A stretch of 64,000 bases of DNA from Sulfurimonas indica (GTDB lineage: Bacteria; Campylobacterota; Campylobacteria; Campylobacterales; Sulfurimonadaceae), in assembly GCF_009192995.1 (NCBI RefSeq), contig NZ_SDID01000001.1, forward strand, positions 124,001 to 188,000, in the 5' to 3' direction. The position numbers were made by a program, and so were the translations under genes. The notes under the pieces were generated by a model. The model was not told where the DNA came from. It did not search any database and saw only the letters and a list, made by a program, of their open reading frames with translations. Shown piece by piece: positions 38,259 through 46,351 of the stretch (position 1 is the stretch's first letter; the number at the start of each line of letters is the position of its first letter).

Positions 38259-38291
38259 TATATGGGTATATTTTGAAATTATACCCATATA
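38259..38291 (-). terminator. perfect 12-bp inverted repeat between DUF302 and helicase-like genes
   Basis: TATATGGGTATA and its exact complement are separated by 9 nt in the 51-bp gap. It lies 10 bp after the DUF302 stop and 9 bp before the next start, so it may terminate or attenuate, or be an operator; no long T-run follows. Confidence 0.5.
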
Positions 38292-38300
38292 TGCCATAAA

Positions 38301-39212
38301 TTATTCAGTAAGCTCTTTTAAAATTGACTCAAAATCACTCTGTGCTTTTAAAAGCTCTTTTTTCGCAGCTTTGTCTTCTACTCTTGCAGAGCTCATCCAG
38401 TTGTAAACCGATGGAAAACCTACTACGATTTTATCTTCATCTTTTTTCTTATAGACCATTGTTGTACATGGTGCAAATGCCGAAGCTTCCGGACGTGATT
38501 TTGCTACTGTGTAGATAACTTTTAATTTACAGATAGAGTATGTATCGTAAAAATCATACACTTCTTCAATCTTATCATCCAAGAATGTCAAATCCTGTGT
38601 TGCTGCCGTCACAAAACCATACGGTTTGAAAGACTCTTCAAGACTCATCTCAAACTCATCTTTTGCATCTTCCCAATCTTCCCCATCAAGGTCTAGTTCA
38701 TATGTTGTCACTAAATCATGTGCTGTTTTGAGTGAATCTTCACTCTCTTTCATTATAGCACCCGGCAGTGCGATTTTAAGTGCTTTGATAAGATCATTAT
38801 CAATAGCATCAAGGATTTTAGAGTCAATTCCTAAGATTTTTCTCTGCGCATCCGCTGTTAAAATAGAGACATAGAGAATATTGTCGCCCTTTTTTTGGTA
38901 AATTCCTACACCCATTGGTGTAAGTGCTCCGGCTTGTGGATACTTCACAAGCAGATCAGCTGCTAGTTTAGTGTGATGCACTGTCATCAATGTAAAGATC
39001 GTAAAGTCAGTTTGTTTAAACTGAATCTTAAATGGTCCGTTCATCTTACTGATAAGATCAATCCCAAAACCATTCTTCTCTAAAGTTTTGGCAATCGTAT
39101 CAGATGTAATTTTTCCTTTAGCATTATCAACACTAAAAATATTCAAATCACCCTTTGCGTGGAGTGAAACAGCACAAAGGAGTGCAACTGCAAATAGTAA
39201 TATCTTTTTCAT
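38301..39212 (-). CDS. periplasmic tandem DUF302 protein
   Basis: A signal peptide (1-19) is followed by two halves that each look like a DUF302 domain (about 25-160 and 170-290). The first has F-T-I-F-T-L-M-T-V and Y-P-Q-A-G-A-L-T-P-M-G-V-G-I-Y; the second has Y-S-I-C-K-L-K-V-I-Y and F-A-P-C-T-T-M-V-Y, with matching positions. DUF302 function is unknown, but the family recurs beside sulfur-oxidation genes. Cysteines C234 and C254 (approximate) occur only in the second copy. It is the fourth gene after the porin in the sox accessory run. Confidence 0.75.
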   Translation of the reverse strand: MKKILLFAVALLCAVSLHAKGDLNIFSVDNAKGKITSDTIAKTLEKNGFGIDLISKMNGPFKIQFKQTDFTIFTLMTVHHTKLAADLLVKYPQAGALTPMGVGIYQKKGDNILYVSILTADAQRKILGIDSKILDAIDNDLIKALKIALPGAIMKESEDSLKTAHDLVTTYELDLDGEDWEDAKDEFEMSLEESFKPYGFVTAATQDLTFLDDKIEEVYDFYDTYSICKLKVIYTVAKSRPEASAFAPCTTMVYKKKDEDKIVVGFPSVYNWMSSARVEDKAAKKELLKAQSDFESILKELTE

Positions 39213-39223
39213 ATCTGTTATCC

Positions 39224-39661
39224 TTATGGTTTAATATAAATCCAACCTGCTTTTACACTCTCTAAAAGTTCAACTACACCAGCTGTCACAATTACAGAGC
39301 CCTCTATCAGGTCTTCTTCTTTTACTTTGAGTGTTCGCATCGTATTACCACAGGCAACGAACTCTACATCGTACTGCATTAAAGCATCTACACGTATAGC
39401 AGTTGTCCGGTTACGTTTGTACAGCAGTGCAAGACCTTTGGAATAAGCAACGATTTTCATCTCTACTTTTTCCGGTCCGTAAAACTTCAGTACATTGTTT
39501 GCGACACTCAGTATATGATCAAGAGCATGCGGAGAATCTTCTGTGACAGAAAAGACAATTTGTCTTGGATTGTCAATCGAAGGCTTTGGGTCTGCATACT
39601 CTGTATCTGCAAATAAGAGAATACAAAAGCTAAGTAAAATGAGTGTAAATTTTTTCATCAA
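39224..39661 (-). CDS. exported DsrE-family protein
   Basis: A signal peptide (1-18) precedes a DsrE/DsrF-like fold: I-V-F-S-V-T-E-D-S-P-H-A-L-D-H-I, V-E-M-K-I-V-A-Y-S-K-G-L and V-E-F-V-A-C-G-N-T-M. Cys105 (approximate) in A-C-G-N-T-M sits where DsrE proteins carry the sulfur-binding Cys. It probably handles a persulfide or binds a small sulfur species in the periplasm, which fits its location among sox genes; this is inference. It is 8 bp from the thioredoxin gene and 11 bp from the DUF302 gene. Confidence 0.8.
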   Translation of the reverse strand: MMKKFTLILLSFCILLFADTEYADPKPSIDNPRQIVFSVTEDSPHALDHILSVANNVLKFYGPEKVEMKIVAYSKGLALLYKRNRTTAIRVDALMQYDVEFVACGNTMRTLKVKEEDLIEGSVIVTAGVVELLESVKAGWIYIKP

Positions 39662-39669
39662 ATGTGCCT

Positions 39670-40044
39670 TTATTTTATATTTTTTGTCAAATCTTTAAAA
39701 TCTTGAATGTTCCAAGAACCCGGAATCTTCTTAATGATTTGTTGATCCGAATCTACAAAGAAAAATGTTGGTGTAAAGTAAACATGAATACCCAGTGGCA
39801 GCTCATCAAAATCAAGATTGAGCTTTACAGGAATAAAACGTTTCTCTAACCATGTAGACATCTCTTTGTTATCAAAAACTTCTCTTTGCATATCCTTACA
39901 ATAATGACAATCACTTCGTACCACATCAATCATAATGAGTTTAGCGTTTTTTTTCTGTAGTTTCAGAGCCTCTTCGTATGTATGAAACTCCAATGCAAAC
40001 AGTGATATAAATCCGCTTATTAAAATTAAAAATATTTTATTCAC
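39670..40044 (-). CDS. periplasmic thioredoxin-like protein (SoxW type)
   Basis: At 124 aa with a short signal peptide (1-18) and one thioredoxin domain with active site C-H-Y-C (about 48-51) and the cis-Pro loop T-P-T-F. The C-x-x-C with His/Tyr inside resembles SoxW and DUF953-like reductases, which keep SoxY's C-terminal Cys reduced. The likely electron donor is the DsbD protein encoded at 49260. It overlaps the metallo-beta-lactamase gene by 8 bp. Confidence 0.8.
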   Translation of the reverse strand: MNKIFLILISGFISLFALEFHTYEEALKLQKKNAKLIMIDVVRSDCHYCKDMQREVFDNKEMSTWLEKRFIPVKLNLDFDELPLGIHVYFTPTFFFVDSDQQIIKKIPGSWNIQDFKDLTKNIK

Positions 40045-40942
40045 TTTCCCACTCCAATGTTCTATAAACTGTCTCTACATTCTGTCTGTGAATAGAGTCA
40101 TAAAAAGGAACCCCTTTATACTCCGGCATAACAACTGCATTAACAACATCACCGATATCCTCACCGTCATCGAGCAGTTTTTTTACCTGCTTGCGCAACG
40201 TAACAAGATAATTATAAGTAAAATCAATGGCCTTTTTGTTTACCATTTCACCATGCCCACCAATCACATAAACAACATCCAAAGAGCGTAGCTCTTTCAA
40301 AGCTTTTATCCAGCCGTTAATGTCCCCGTCACGCAGAGATGGCAACCTCTCATTAAAAACTAAATCACCTGCAAAAATAACTTTTTTACTTGGAATGTAA
40401 ACGTAAAGATCATTCTCTGTATGAGCTTTATTATTTACACTTTTTATAAAAACTTTTTCTCCATCAATCTTTAGAACTTTTTCATTATCTACAAATAGAC
40501 CTGGATATTCTTGTGTAGTACCTTGAAATGCTTCTGCAGAGATTCTTCTTTGCATTCTTGTTTGTTCTTCTTTTGCTAACTCTTTAAAACTGCTTGGTCC
40601 TATAATAGTAACATTTTGTTTCTTGTAAAAACTGTTACCAAGCCAATGATCATCATGAATATGTGTATTTATAACGTAAGAGATAGGAAGATTTTTTATT
40701 TTTTGCATTTTTTTATATGCTTGCTCGGCATATTGGTATGTGGGACCACTATCTATCACAAGATAGCTGCTCCCCATAGTAACAAAACATGAATTAACCA
40801 TGTTTCCATTGTTATGCTTATCCATCACTTCTGGTAGCCCGAAGAAGCAGAACACATCACTGCTAACCTCTTTGGGCTGAAGTTTGTAATCAAAGGAGAG
40901 AAGAGAATTTACAAGTACAATACTTAACAAAAATGACTTCAA
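40037..40942 (-). CDS. periplasmic metallo-beta-lactamase-fold hydrolase (SoxH-like)
   Basis: A signal peptide (1-16) precedes a complete MBL fold. The zinc motif is H-I-H-D-D-H-W-L-G-N (about 94-103), further ligands are N-K-A-H-T (about 172) and F-A-G-D (about 191), and G-G-H-G-E (about 231) ends the site. SoxH proteins of this kind lie in many sox clusters but are not needed for thiosulfate oxidation in vitro; glyoxalase- or persulfide-dioxygenase-like activity is possible. It lies 28 bp after the porin gene, in the same direction. Confidence 0.82.
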   Translation of the reverse strand: MKSFLLSIVLVNSLLSFDYKLQPKEVSSDVFCFFGLPEVMDKHNNGNMVNSCFVTMGSSYLVIDSGPTYQYAEQAYKKMQKIKNLPISYVINTHIHDDHWLGNSFYKKQNVTIIGPSSFKELAKEEQTRMQRRISAEAFQGTTQEYPGLFVDNEKVLKIDGEKVFIKSVNNKAHTENDLYVYIPSKKVIFAGDLVFNERLPSLRDGDINGWIKALKELRSLDVVYVIGGHGEMVNKKAIDFTYNYLVTLRKQVKKLLDDGEDIGDVVNAVVMPEYKGVPFYDSIHRQNVETVYRTLEWESE

Positions 40943-40970
40943 AGCATAACTCCTTTTTTATCACACTATT

Positions 40971-42185
40971 TTAGAATTTAAACTGGTACTGAGCGATAAA
41001 TGCATCGTCTCTATAACCACTTAAACCACTCCATTTACTTGTAGCATCCTCAGTTGCACCTGAACCACTTGCTAGGATATAGTTAAATACAACTTTATGT
41101 TGATTTCTTGCACGTTTTGCTTTACGAGAGAAATCAGAGTATGGTTGTGATAGGAAAAGGTTGAAACCTAAATACGTATTTCCTAATTTAGTAGTATTTG
41201 CTGTTGCACCTTTTTGTGCAGAACCTTGAAGATGTTTTGCAACCAACTCTAGTTTTGGTGTTACGAAATATCCTGCAGTTGCAGTATACACTGTTTCATC
41301 ATAATCTTTTGTACCTAAAATATTTTTAGCATCAAAAAATTCAGCTTTTAAACTTAACTTACCAAGATTTGAATCAATACCAACATTGATATTTGAATAA
41401 TCTTCCCCATTTGTAGTTAATGCATCATTACCATCTGCATTTTCACTTACTGCATATGAAGCTTCCATATGAAACTTTTCTGTCCAGTCAAACATACCAC
41501 GGACTGCATAAGAGTTTCCACCAAACTCTGTACTGTTCACGGCAGAACTTCTGTTTGCTTGGTTAGCTATCATAATATCATAACCAAAACCTTTCCATGG
41601 ACGCTCATGCCCCATTTCAAAACCATCTACCTTATTCCCTGCATAACCAATACCACGACCAGAGATCATCAAACCAGTATTTCTCTCTAATGCTAAAGAT
41701 TTATCAAAACCACGCTCAGCAATATCGAGGTTCCATCCTGGCATTGTAAAACTCATACCATTTGGCATTTTAATAAGACCGGCTTTAATAACAAAAGCAG
41801 GATCAGCTACATAAGAGATAAATGCATCTTTAATCATTTTAGGCATTGCTGCACCATCTGTTGCATCACCACCATTAGCACTACTATGATCTTGATTAAA
41901 ATCTAAAAAGACTTTACCACGAACTTTACCGGCTACATATTTCCAACCAAGGCGAATACGCTGTGCACGAAATGCAATATCAGAGCTTGCTTTATCTACA
42001 GAACCAGCTTCTTTGATTTGCATACCTTTTCCACCAACAGCCTCAAGCTGAGCAAAACCAAAGAAAGTCAGTTTTGTATCAACATCACCTACTTTTTTCT
42101 TCATTGTATAACCAGCTTCTGCTGAAGTCGCCATTAAAAGTACTGCTGCAGCACCTGCAGCTAATTTAACCATATTCTTTTTCAT
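40971..42185 (-). CDS. outer-membrane porin
   Basis: At 404 aa with a signal peptide (1-24, ending S-A-E-A) and amphipathic beta strands throughout. It ends in F-I-A-Q-Y-Q-F-K-F with a terminal Phe, the usual outer-membrane insertion signal. The opening L-T-F-F-G-F-A-Q-L-E-A and the A-F-I-S-Y strand resemble phosphate-selective-porin-like (OprO/P) barrels. Its place straight after soxB suggests a role in thiosulfate or sulfate passage, which is untested. A large palindrome overlaps its promoter region. Confidence 0.85.
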   Translation of the reverse strand: MKKNMVKLAAGAAAVLLMATSAEAGYTMKKKVGDVDTKLTFFGFAQLEAVGGKGMQIKEAGSVDKASSDIAFRAQRIRLGWKYVAGKVRGKVFLDFNQDHSSANGGDATDGAAMPKMIKDAFISYVADPAFVIKAGLIKMPNGMSFTMPGWNLDIAERGFDKSLALERNTGLMISGRGIGYAGNKVDGFEMGHERPWKGFGYDIMIANQANRSSAVNSTEFGGNSYAVRGMFDWTEKFHMEASYAVSENADGNDALTTNGEDYSNINVGIDSNLGKLSLKAEFFDAKNILGTKDYDETVYTATAGYFVTPKLELVAKHLQGSAQKGATANTTKLGNTYLGFNLFLSQPYSDFSRKAKRARNQHKVVFNYILASGSGATEDATSKWSGLSGYRDDAFIAQYQFKF

Positions 42186-42209
42186 TATAAACCCTTATTT
42201 TTAAATAAA

Positions 42210-42252
42210 GAATATGTTATAATTAAACCGCTTGTTTATGTATAACATATTC
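42210..42252. promoter_or_regulatory. 12-bp inverted repeat at the porin promoter
   Basis: GAATATGTTATA and its exact complement are separated by 19 nt, between the soxB terminator and the porin start. On the minus strand the porin-proximal arm contains TATAAC, a possible -10. It looks like an operator for a dimeric regulator. Confidence 0.5.
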
Positions 42253-42259
42253 AACAAAA

Positions 42260-42281
42260 GATGGCAGCCCCAACTGCCATC
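42260..42281 (-). terminator. terminator of the soxXYZAB operon
   Basis: An 8-bp GC-rich perfect stem (GATGGCAG) with a 6-nt loop lies 9 bp after soxB, followed on the minus strand by TTTTGTTG. Confidence 0.8.
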
Positions 42282-42290
42282 TCCCAATCC

Positions 42291-44054
42291 TTAACAGCCC
42301 ATAGAGCCTTTTGTAGGACAACCACAACTGTAATCAAGCAGAGTAACATTACCTTTATTACTCACATCAACCACTTTTTCTCTTTTGATATAGTCACGAA
42401 CTACATCGTATACAGGACGGATCTTATCTTTTTGCAGATTCTCACCTGCTTTTTGTAAGTTTCCACCCCATGATGAGACAACATATGTTTTATTTAAGTC
42501 TATCGGCTTACCTCCAATTTTAAGATTTGATATACGTTCACCGGCTTTGTTCGATACAGCGATACTGTATGTTACACCACCCAAGCGACTCATATCCCCA
42601 CCTTGTTGGTAGAGCGGATTTTCATTAAATACATTATCTGCGATATCTTCAAGCAGTTGTGCTATTTTTTCACCTTTTAACTCAAATGTATAAACATTCG
42701 GGTATGTGATGCCACACATCTCATAAACATTATCCATCAGTATGTCATCACCTGCAAGAACTGTTGTTCCCCATCTGTACCCTGGAGTAAAAGAGACATC
42801 ACACTGCATCTCATCCATAATCGCATCATTGATGAGTTGGTCAAATGTTGAAAAGAATGTATCACGTTTGTAAAGCATACCTTTTGTCTGACCAAGTACT
42901 TCATTGAACTCTTTTGCAAATGGAGCATACAGTTCATGAACAAGTTTCTCGCCTTCAGGATCAGCCGGAATAAGATTTGAAGCGATTGGAATGAGTTTAT
43001 ACTCATACCCTTTTACTTTTCCATCTTTTGCATCAACATCCAAACGTCCGATGTACTTACCATGACTACCAGCAATAACGATTACCGTATCATTGATAGT
43101 TATTGGTTGTGGTGAAGGGTCATGTGTATGTCCACTCAAGATAAAGTCAATACCATTTACCTGACGAGCAACCTCTTGGTCAACACTGAATCCATCATGT
43201 GAAAGAACAACAACACAGTCCACTTTTTTCTCATTTCTAAGTTCATCAACATACTCTTGAAGCGTTTCAAGTCTTAGACCAAAACTCCAACCCTCTGTAA
43301 ACTCTTTCGGGTTTGCTGTTGAAGTAAATGGGAATGACTGACCGATGATACCAATCTTGGCACCACCTCTCTCTTCGATAGTATATGGCTCAAAAATAAG
43401 CTCTTCATACTCATCTGCAAATGGATCATCACCCACAATATTTTGAGAGATAAACTTCGCATCTAACATATCAATGAGCTCTTTAACTCTCTCTTTACCG
43501 TAAGTAAACTCCCAGTGACCTACCATTACATCAATACCAAGATAGTTCTGTGCTTTTACAATCGCTTCACCACCGGTTTTTAGTGCTACACCAGTTCCCT
43601 GCCATGTATCACCAGAATCTAAGAAAAGTACATTCTCAGCTCCACGCTCTTTAATAATATGGTTCGTCAAAGTTTTCATATGAGCGATACCACCCATTTT
43701 TCCAAACTTTTTCGCAAGCTCTTCAAAATTGATGTATGTATCAAAATATGCATCAAGTGAACTAGGCTCTAGTCCATAATGCTTTGCAAATGCTTCACCA
43801 CATAAAAATCCCGGTGTTCCAACCAGATTTGGAGCAGAGATCAGTGTTGATGGCTCTCTCCAGTAAAGTGGCTTGATATGTGCATGCAAGTCACACATAT
43901 GAAGCAGTGTAAAATTCCCTTTTGCTTTAAAATCATATATATCTTTTAAAGATATCTGTGCAGGAGATTTCACTCCGGTATTACAGCCACCGGCTGCCAT
44001 ACCGAGACCAAAAATCGCTGCAATATGCATAAAGTCTCTTCTTGAAATTTCCAT
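42291..44054 (-). CDS. soxB: thiosulfohydrolase SoxB
   Basis: At 587 aa it has a twin-arginine-type start (S-R-R-D-F-M, residues 4-9) and a lipobox-like G-G-C, then a 5'-nucleotidase-like metallophosphoesterase domain. L-H-M-C-D-L-H-A-H holds the first metal ligands, followed by F-L-D-S-G-D-T-W-Q-G, G-H-W-E-F-T-Y-G and L-S-G-H-T-H-D-P. SoxB hydrolyses the sulfate group off SoxY-bound cysteine S-sulfonate in the periplasm using two Mn ions. A Cys-rich C-G-C-P-T...G-C tail ends the protein. It is the last gene of the core sox operon. Confidence 0.96.
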   Translation of the reverse strand: MEISRRDFMHIAAIFGLGMAAGGCNTGVKSPAQISLKDIYDFKAKGNFTLLHMCDLHAHIKPLYWREPSTLISAPNLVGTPGFLCGEAFAKHYGLEPSSLDAYFDTYINFEELAKKFGKMGGIAHMKTLTNHIIKERGAENVLFLDSGDTWQGTGVALKTGGEAIVKAQNYLGIDVMVGHWEFTYGKERVKELIDMLDAKFISQNIVGDDPFADEYEELIFEPYTIEERGGAKIGIIGQSFPFTSTANPKEFTEGWSFGLRLETLQEYVDELRNEKKVDCVVVLSHDGFSVDQEVARQVNGIDFILSGHTHDPSPQPITINDTVIVIAGSHGKYIGRLDVDAKDGKVKGYEYKLIPIASNLIPADPEGEKLVHELYAPFAKEFNEVLGQTKGMLYKRDTFFSTFDQLINDAIMDEMQCDVSFTPGYRWGTTVLAGDDILMDNVYEMCGITYPNVYTFELKGEKIAQLLEDIADNVFNENPLYQQGGDMSRLGGVTYSIAVSNKAGERISNLKIGGKPIDLNKTYVVSSWGGNLQKAGENLQKDKIRPVYDVVRDYIKREKVVDVSNKGNVTLLDYSCGCPTKGSMGC

Positions 44055-44064
44055 TATAGACCTT

Positions 44065-44835
44065 TTATCTTTTTAAACCAGGAATAGCAATCTCACTACC
44101 CTTAGCCTTATCAGTAAGATAAATTTCAAGTGCTACCATCTCTTTTGAACCTAAAGGAATCACTTTAAGAAGTGCATTTTTCATACATCCTTGAAAACGG
44201 CGTTGAAAAGTTCTCAGTGATGACTTTGTCATTCTGTATGCAGGCCACGTTGCAGCAGCTTTTACACCTTTTGAGCTCAAATCTGGAAGAGGTTGTGTTC
44301 TTAAAACTCTTCCGATTACATCAGGAGAGTGACAAGAGTTACATGAAAGACCACGTCCACCACGTTTTGTCATAAATGTTTTCTCACCAAGAGCATACAT
44401 CTCTTTCATTTGAGGGTTTGCATTTACATCAATGTTGATTGGCTCATCATTTGCAATAGATTTCACATATGCGACCATTGCGAACATATTTCCACTTTTA
44501 AGTTTGAGTGGTTTATGCCCACCGTCTGCCATCATTGCTTGTAGCACTTGATCAAGTCCTACAACCATATCAAACTTTTTAATATAACGCGGGAAACCTG
44601 CGATATATGAAGGAAGTTCATCTTCACTTACACCAAGATATTTTGCAAGACCTTCGTCTCCACCCATATAACTTAGTAACTCTTCACCATCTGCAATCAT
44701 AATATCTGCTGGATTGTTTTCTGACATTTCAGCATACATTGCACGGTCTGCATCGCTCATTGCAAATTGTTCACCACCAAATGATAATGAAGCAAGCATT
44801 GCAACTGATAGAGCTATTTTAATACCTGTTTTCAT
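44065..44835 (-). CDS. soxA: sox cytochrome c subunit SoxA (monohaem)
   Basis: The start is ATG 44835 after AAAAGGA; a longer reading to 44925 would run into soxZ and bury the signal peptide. The mature protein has one C-N-S-C-H haem site (165-169) and Cys217 in F-Q-G-C-M, the haem ligand that becomes a persulfide in SoxA. The first haem of di-haem SoxA proteins is absent. With SoxX it joins thiosulfate to the SoxY cysteine. It lies 4 bp after soxZ. Confidence 0.95.
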   Translation of the reverse strand: MKTGIKIALSVAMLASLSFGGEQFAMSDADRAMYAEMSENNPADIMIADGEELLSYMGGDEGLAKYLGVSEDELPSYIAGFPRYIKKFDMVVGLDQVLQAMMADGGHKPLKLKSGNMFAMVAYVKSIANDEPINIDVNANPQMKEMYALGEKTFMTKRGGRGLSCNSCHSPDVIGRVLRTQPLPDLSSKGVKAAATWPAYRMTKSSLRTFQRRFQGCMKNALLKVIPLGSKEMVALEIYLTDKAKGSEIAIPGLKR

Positions 44836-44839
44836 CTGA

Positions 44840-45178
44840 TTATCCTTTTGGTTTAATCTTTTTACTTTTCTCGTGTACTTCACCAGTGTTGTCTGTATAT
44901 GTAACTGTAAGTTTCCCTTTACCATTTACTTTCATATAGATAGTAAATACCGGATTTACAGATAATGATTCCCAAACTGTCATCGTCGTGATATCTTTAC
45001 CGTTATAGTTAAACTTCACACTGTTGATGTATTTTGCAGGGATGATTTTTTTCGTTTTCTTATCTTTCCCCATACCTGTATCCATTGGGTGCATTACCAT
45101 GAAACTTACTTTTACAATTTCACCGTCTTTATATCTTTTTGGTTTGATCTTAATCAGTGATTTTCTTTCTTCTGCCAT
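44840..45178 (-). CDS. soxZ: SoxZ, sulfur-carrier complex subunit
   Basis: I place the start at the second ATG (45178), which is 8 nt from AGAGGA; the first ATG at 45184 is too close to that site. The 112-aa protein has no signal peptide, as is usual because SoxZ is exported bound to SoxY. The conserved V-M-H-P-M-D-T-G motif is near residues 29-36, and the immunoglobulin-like strands follow. It pairs with SoxY encoded just upstream. Confidence 0.95.
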   Translation of the reverse strand: MAEERKSLIKIKPKRYKDGEIVKVSFMVMHPMDTGMGKDKKTKKIIPAKYINSVKFNYNGKDITTMTVWESLSVNPVFTIYMKVNGKGKLTVTYTDNTGEVHEKSKKIKPKG

Positions 45179-45227
45179 TTTCATATCCTCTTTATTTATT
45201 TTTTATCTTGTTTCTCTGATTGAAATA

Positions 45228-45698
45228 TCAACCACATCCACCAATAGTTACTTTTACACTTTGAGAAGCGATTAAAAACTCACCATTGCTAAGTTCTACA
45301 AGACCAACAACCTCTTGCGTTCCACCAAGTTTGATACGCGTTGAGAAGTAAGCTTTTCCATTTGCAGGTGTAAGATTCACATCAATACAACGTGCATTTG
45401 AATTTTTTGTAGAGAGTACGTGGATTGCTTTTACATAGTCTGAATCTGTCATAGGAGAATCAACTTCAACAGTTACAGGAACAACTGCACCATTCTCAGC
45501 GATTTCTGGAACTTTAAGTTTTACTTTGCTTGATTTAACAGGAGCTTTCCCACCTGTAATAGCATCAACAGCTACTTTATAGTCCATCTTGTTTGGACTT
45601 ACCGGTTTTGGCGCATCTGCTGCGAAACTCATAACAGGGATAACTGCACCTACAGCTGCCACTGAACCTATTTTTTTAAAAAAATCTCTTCTTTGCAT
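45228..45698 (-). CDS. soxY: SoxY, thiosulfate-carrier subunit
   Basis: At 156 aa with a twin-arginine signal (Q-R-R-D-F-F, residues 2-7) and a C-terminus ending I-G-G-C-G, where Cys155 carries the sulfur intermediates. The usual family end is G-G-C-G-G; here one final Gly is missing, as in some other Campylobacterota copies to my knowledge. SoxYZ presents the substrate to SoxXA and SoxB. It sits between soxX and soxZ. Confidence 0.95.
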   Translation of the reverse strand: MQRRDFFKKIGSVAAVGAVIPVMSFAADAPKPVSPNKMDYKVAVDAITGGKAPVKSSKVKLKVPEIAENGAVVPVTVEVDSPMTDSDYVKAIHVLSTKNSNARCIDVNLTPANGKAYFSTRIKLGGTQEVVGLVELSNGEFLIASQSVKVTIGGCG

Positions 45699-45717
45699 TG
45701 TTTACTTTCCTTTAGTC

Positions 45718-46272
45718 TTATTTTGGAGCTACGACAAATGACGTAATGTCACATATCTCTCTTGGAGTAAATAGCTTCGTTGTTAAATTGATAGTCATAT
45801 GTGTATCTGGATTGTCAATACGAGCATCGGCAATTTTTTGGAAAACAAACTGATAATCTCTTGCACCACTGTCGATGAAGTTCTCTTTATAGTCTGTTAA
45901 ATCAGGACCGATATTACCAGCACCACGTGCGCCTTCAATATTATGACAAGCTACACAGTTTCCATACTGTTTTGGTGGGATTTTATCGCCAGACATATAT
46001 GTTTTACCCGGTTTCATTTGTTTACGAGATAAACCTTTTGGAGGGTTTTTCTTCGCTTTTTTCCCATTTAGATTATTAAAGATATACTCACCTCTAGCAA
46101 TCGCAGCCGGATCACTTGTTATACAACCTGCTGGCATTGTAAATACCTTTGGTGGTGCCAACAGATCTTTTTCTATCATCTTACTTGCATCTGGATGCTC
46201 TATAACTTTGCTGTAATCTGTAGCAAATAGTGAAGCTCCTACAAGCAATGACATCATTACTGTTTTGTTCAT
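45718..46272 (-). CDS. soxX: sox cytochrome c subunit SoxX
   Basis: A signal peptide (1-18) precedes a class I cytochrome c with haem motif C-V-A-C-H (106-110) and a G-P-D-L-T-D-Y segment after it. The C-terminal I-C-D-I-T-S-F-V contains the extra Cys found in several SoxX proteins. It partners SoxA in forming the SoxY-thiosulfate adduct and passes electrons onward. It is first in soxXYZAB, with a strong ribosome-binding site (GGAGG, 7 nt before ATG) that is partly enclosed in an inverted repeat. Confidence 0.94.
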   Translation of the reverse strand: MNKTVMMSLLVGASLFATDYSKVIEHPDASKMIEKDLLAPPKVFTMPAGCITSDPAAIARGEYIFNNLNGKKAKKNPPKGLSRKQMKPGKTYMSGDKIPPKQYGNCVACHNIEGARGAGNIGPDLTDYKENFIDSGARDYQFVFQKIADARIDNPDTHMTINLTTKLFTPREICDITSFVVAPK

Positions 46273-46273
46273 T

Positions 46274-46304
46274 CTTGTTCCTCCTATATATTTTCAGGAA
46301 CAAG
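46274..46304 (-). promoter_or_regulatory. inverted repeat covering the soxX ribosome-binding site
   Basis: CTTGTTCCT and AGGAACAAG pair perfectly across a 13-nt loop. In soxX mRNA the second arm includes part of the GGAGG site and ends one base before ATG, so it could block translation; as DNA it could equally be an operator. Confidence 0.55.
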
Positions 46305-46313
46305 TTTAACTAC

Positions 46314-46335
46314 TGAATGTAAAATGAATGTAAAA
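46314..46335 (-). promoter_or_regulatory. perfect 11-bp tandem repeat upstream of soxX
   Basis: TTTTACATTCA (minus strand) occurs twice head to tail. Two half-sites at an 11-bp period are the standard target of OmpR/PhoB-family regulators, and such a regulator is encoded 1.2 kb upstream on the same strand. Confidence 0.6.
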
Positions 46336-46351
46336 TCAGATTTTTTTATAG

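Noticed and set aside
44836-44925. Longer reading of soxA starting at 44925.
   Set aside because: It would lie within soxZ and place 30 charged residues before the signal peptide; ATG 44835 has a proper ribosome-binding site.
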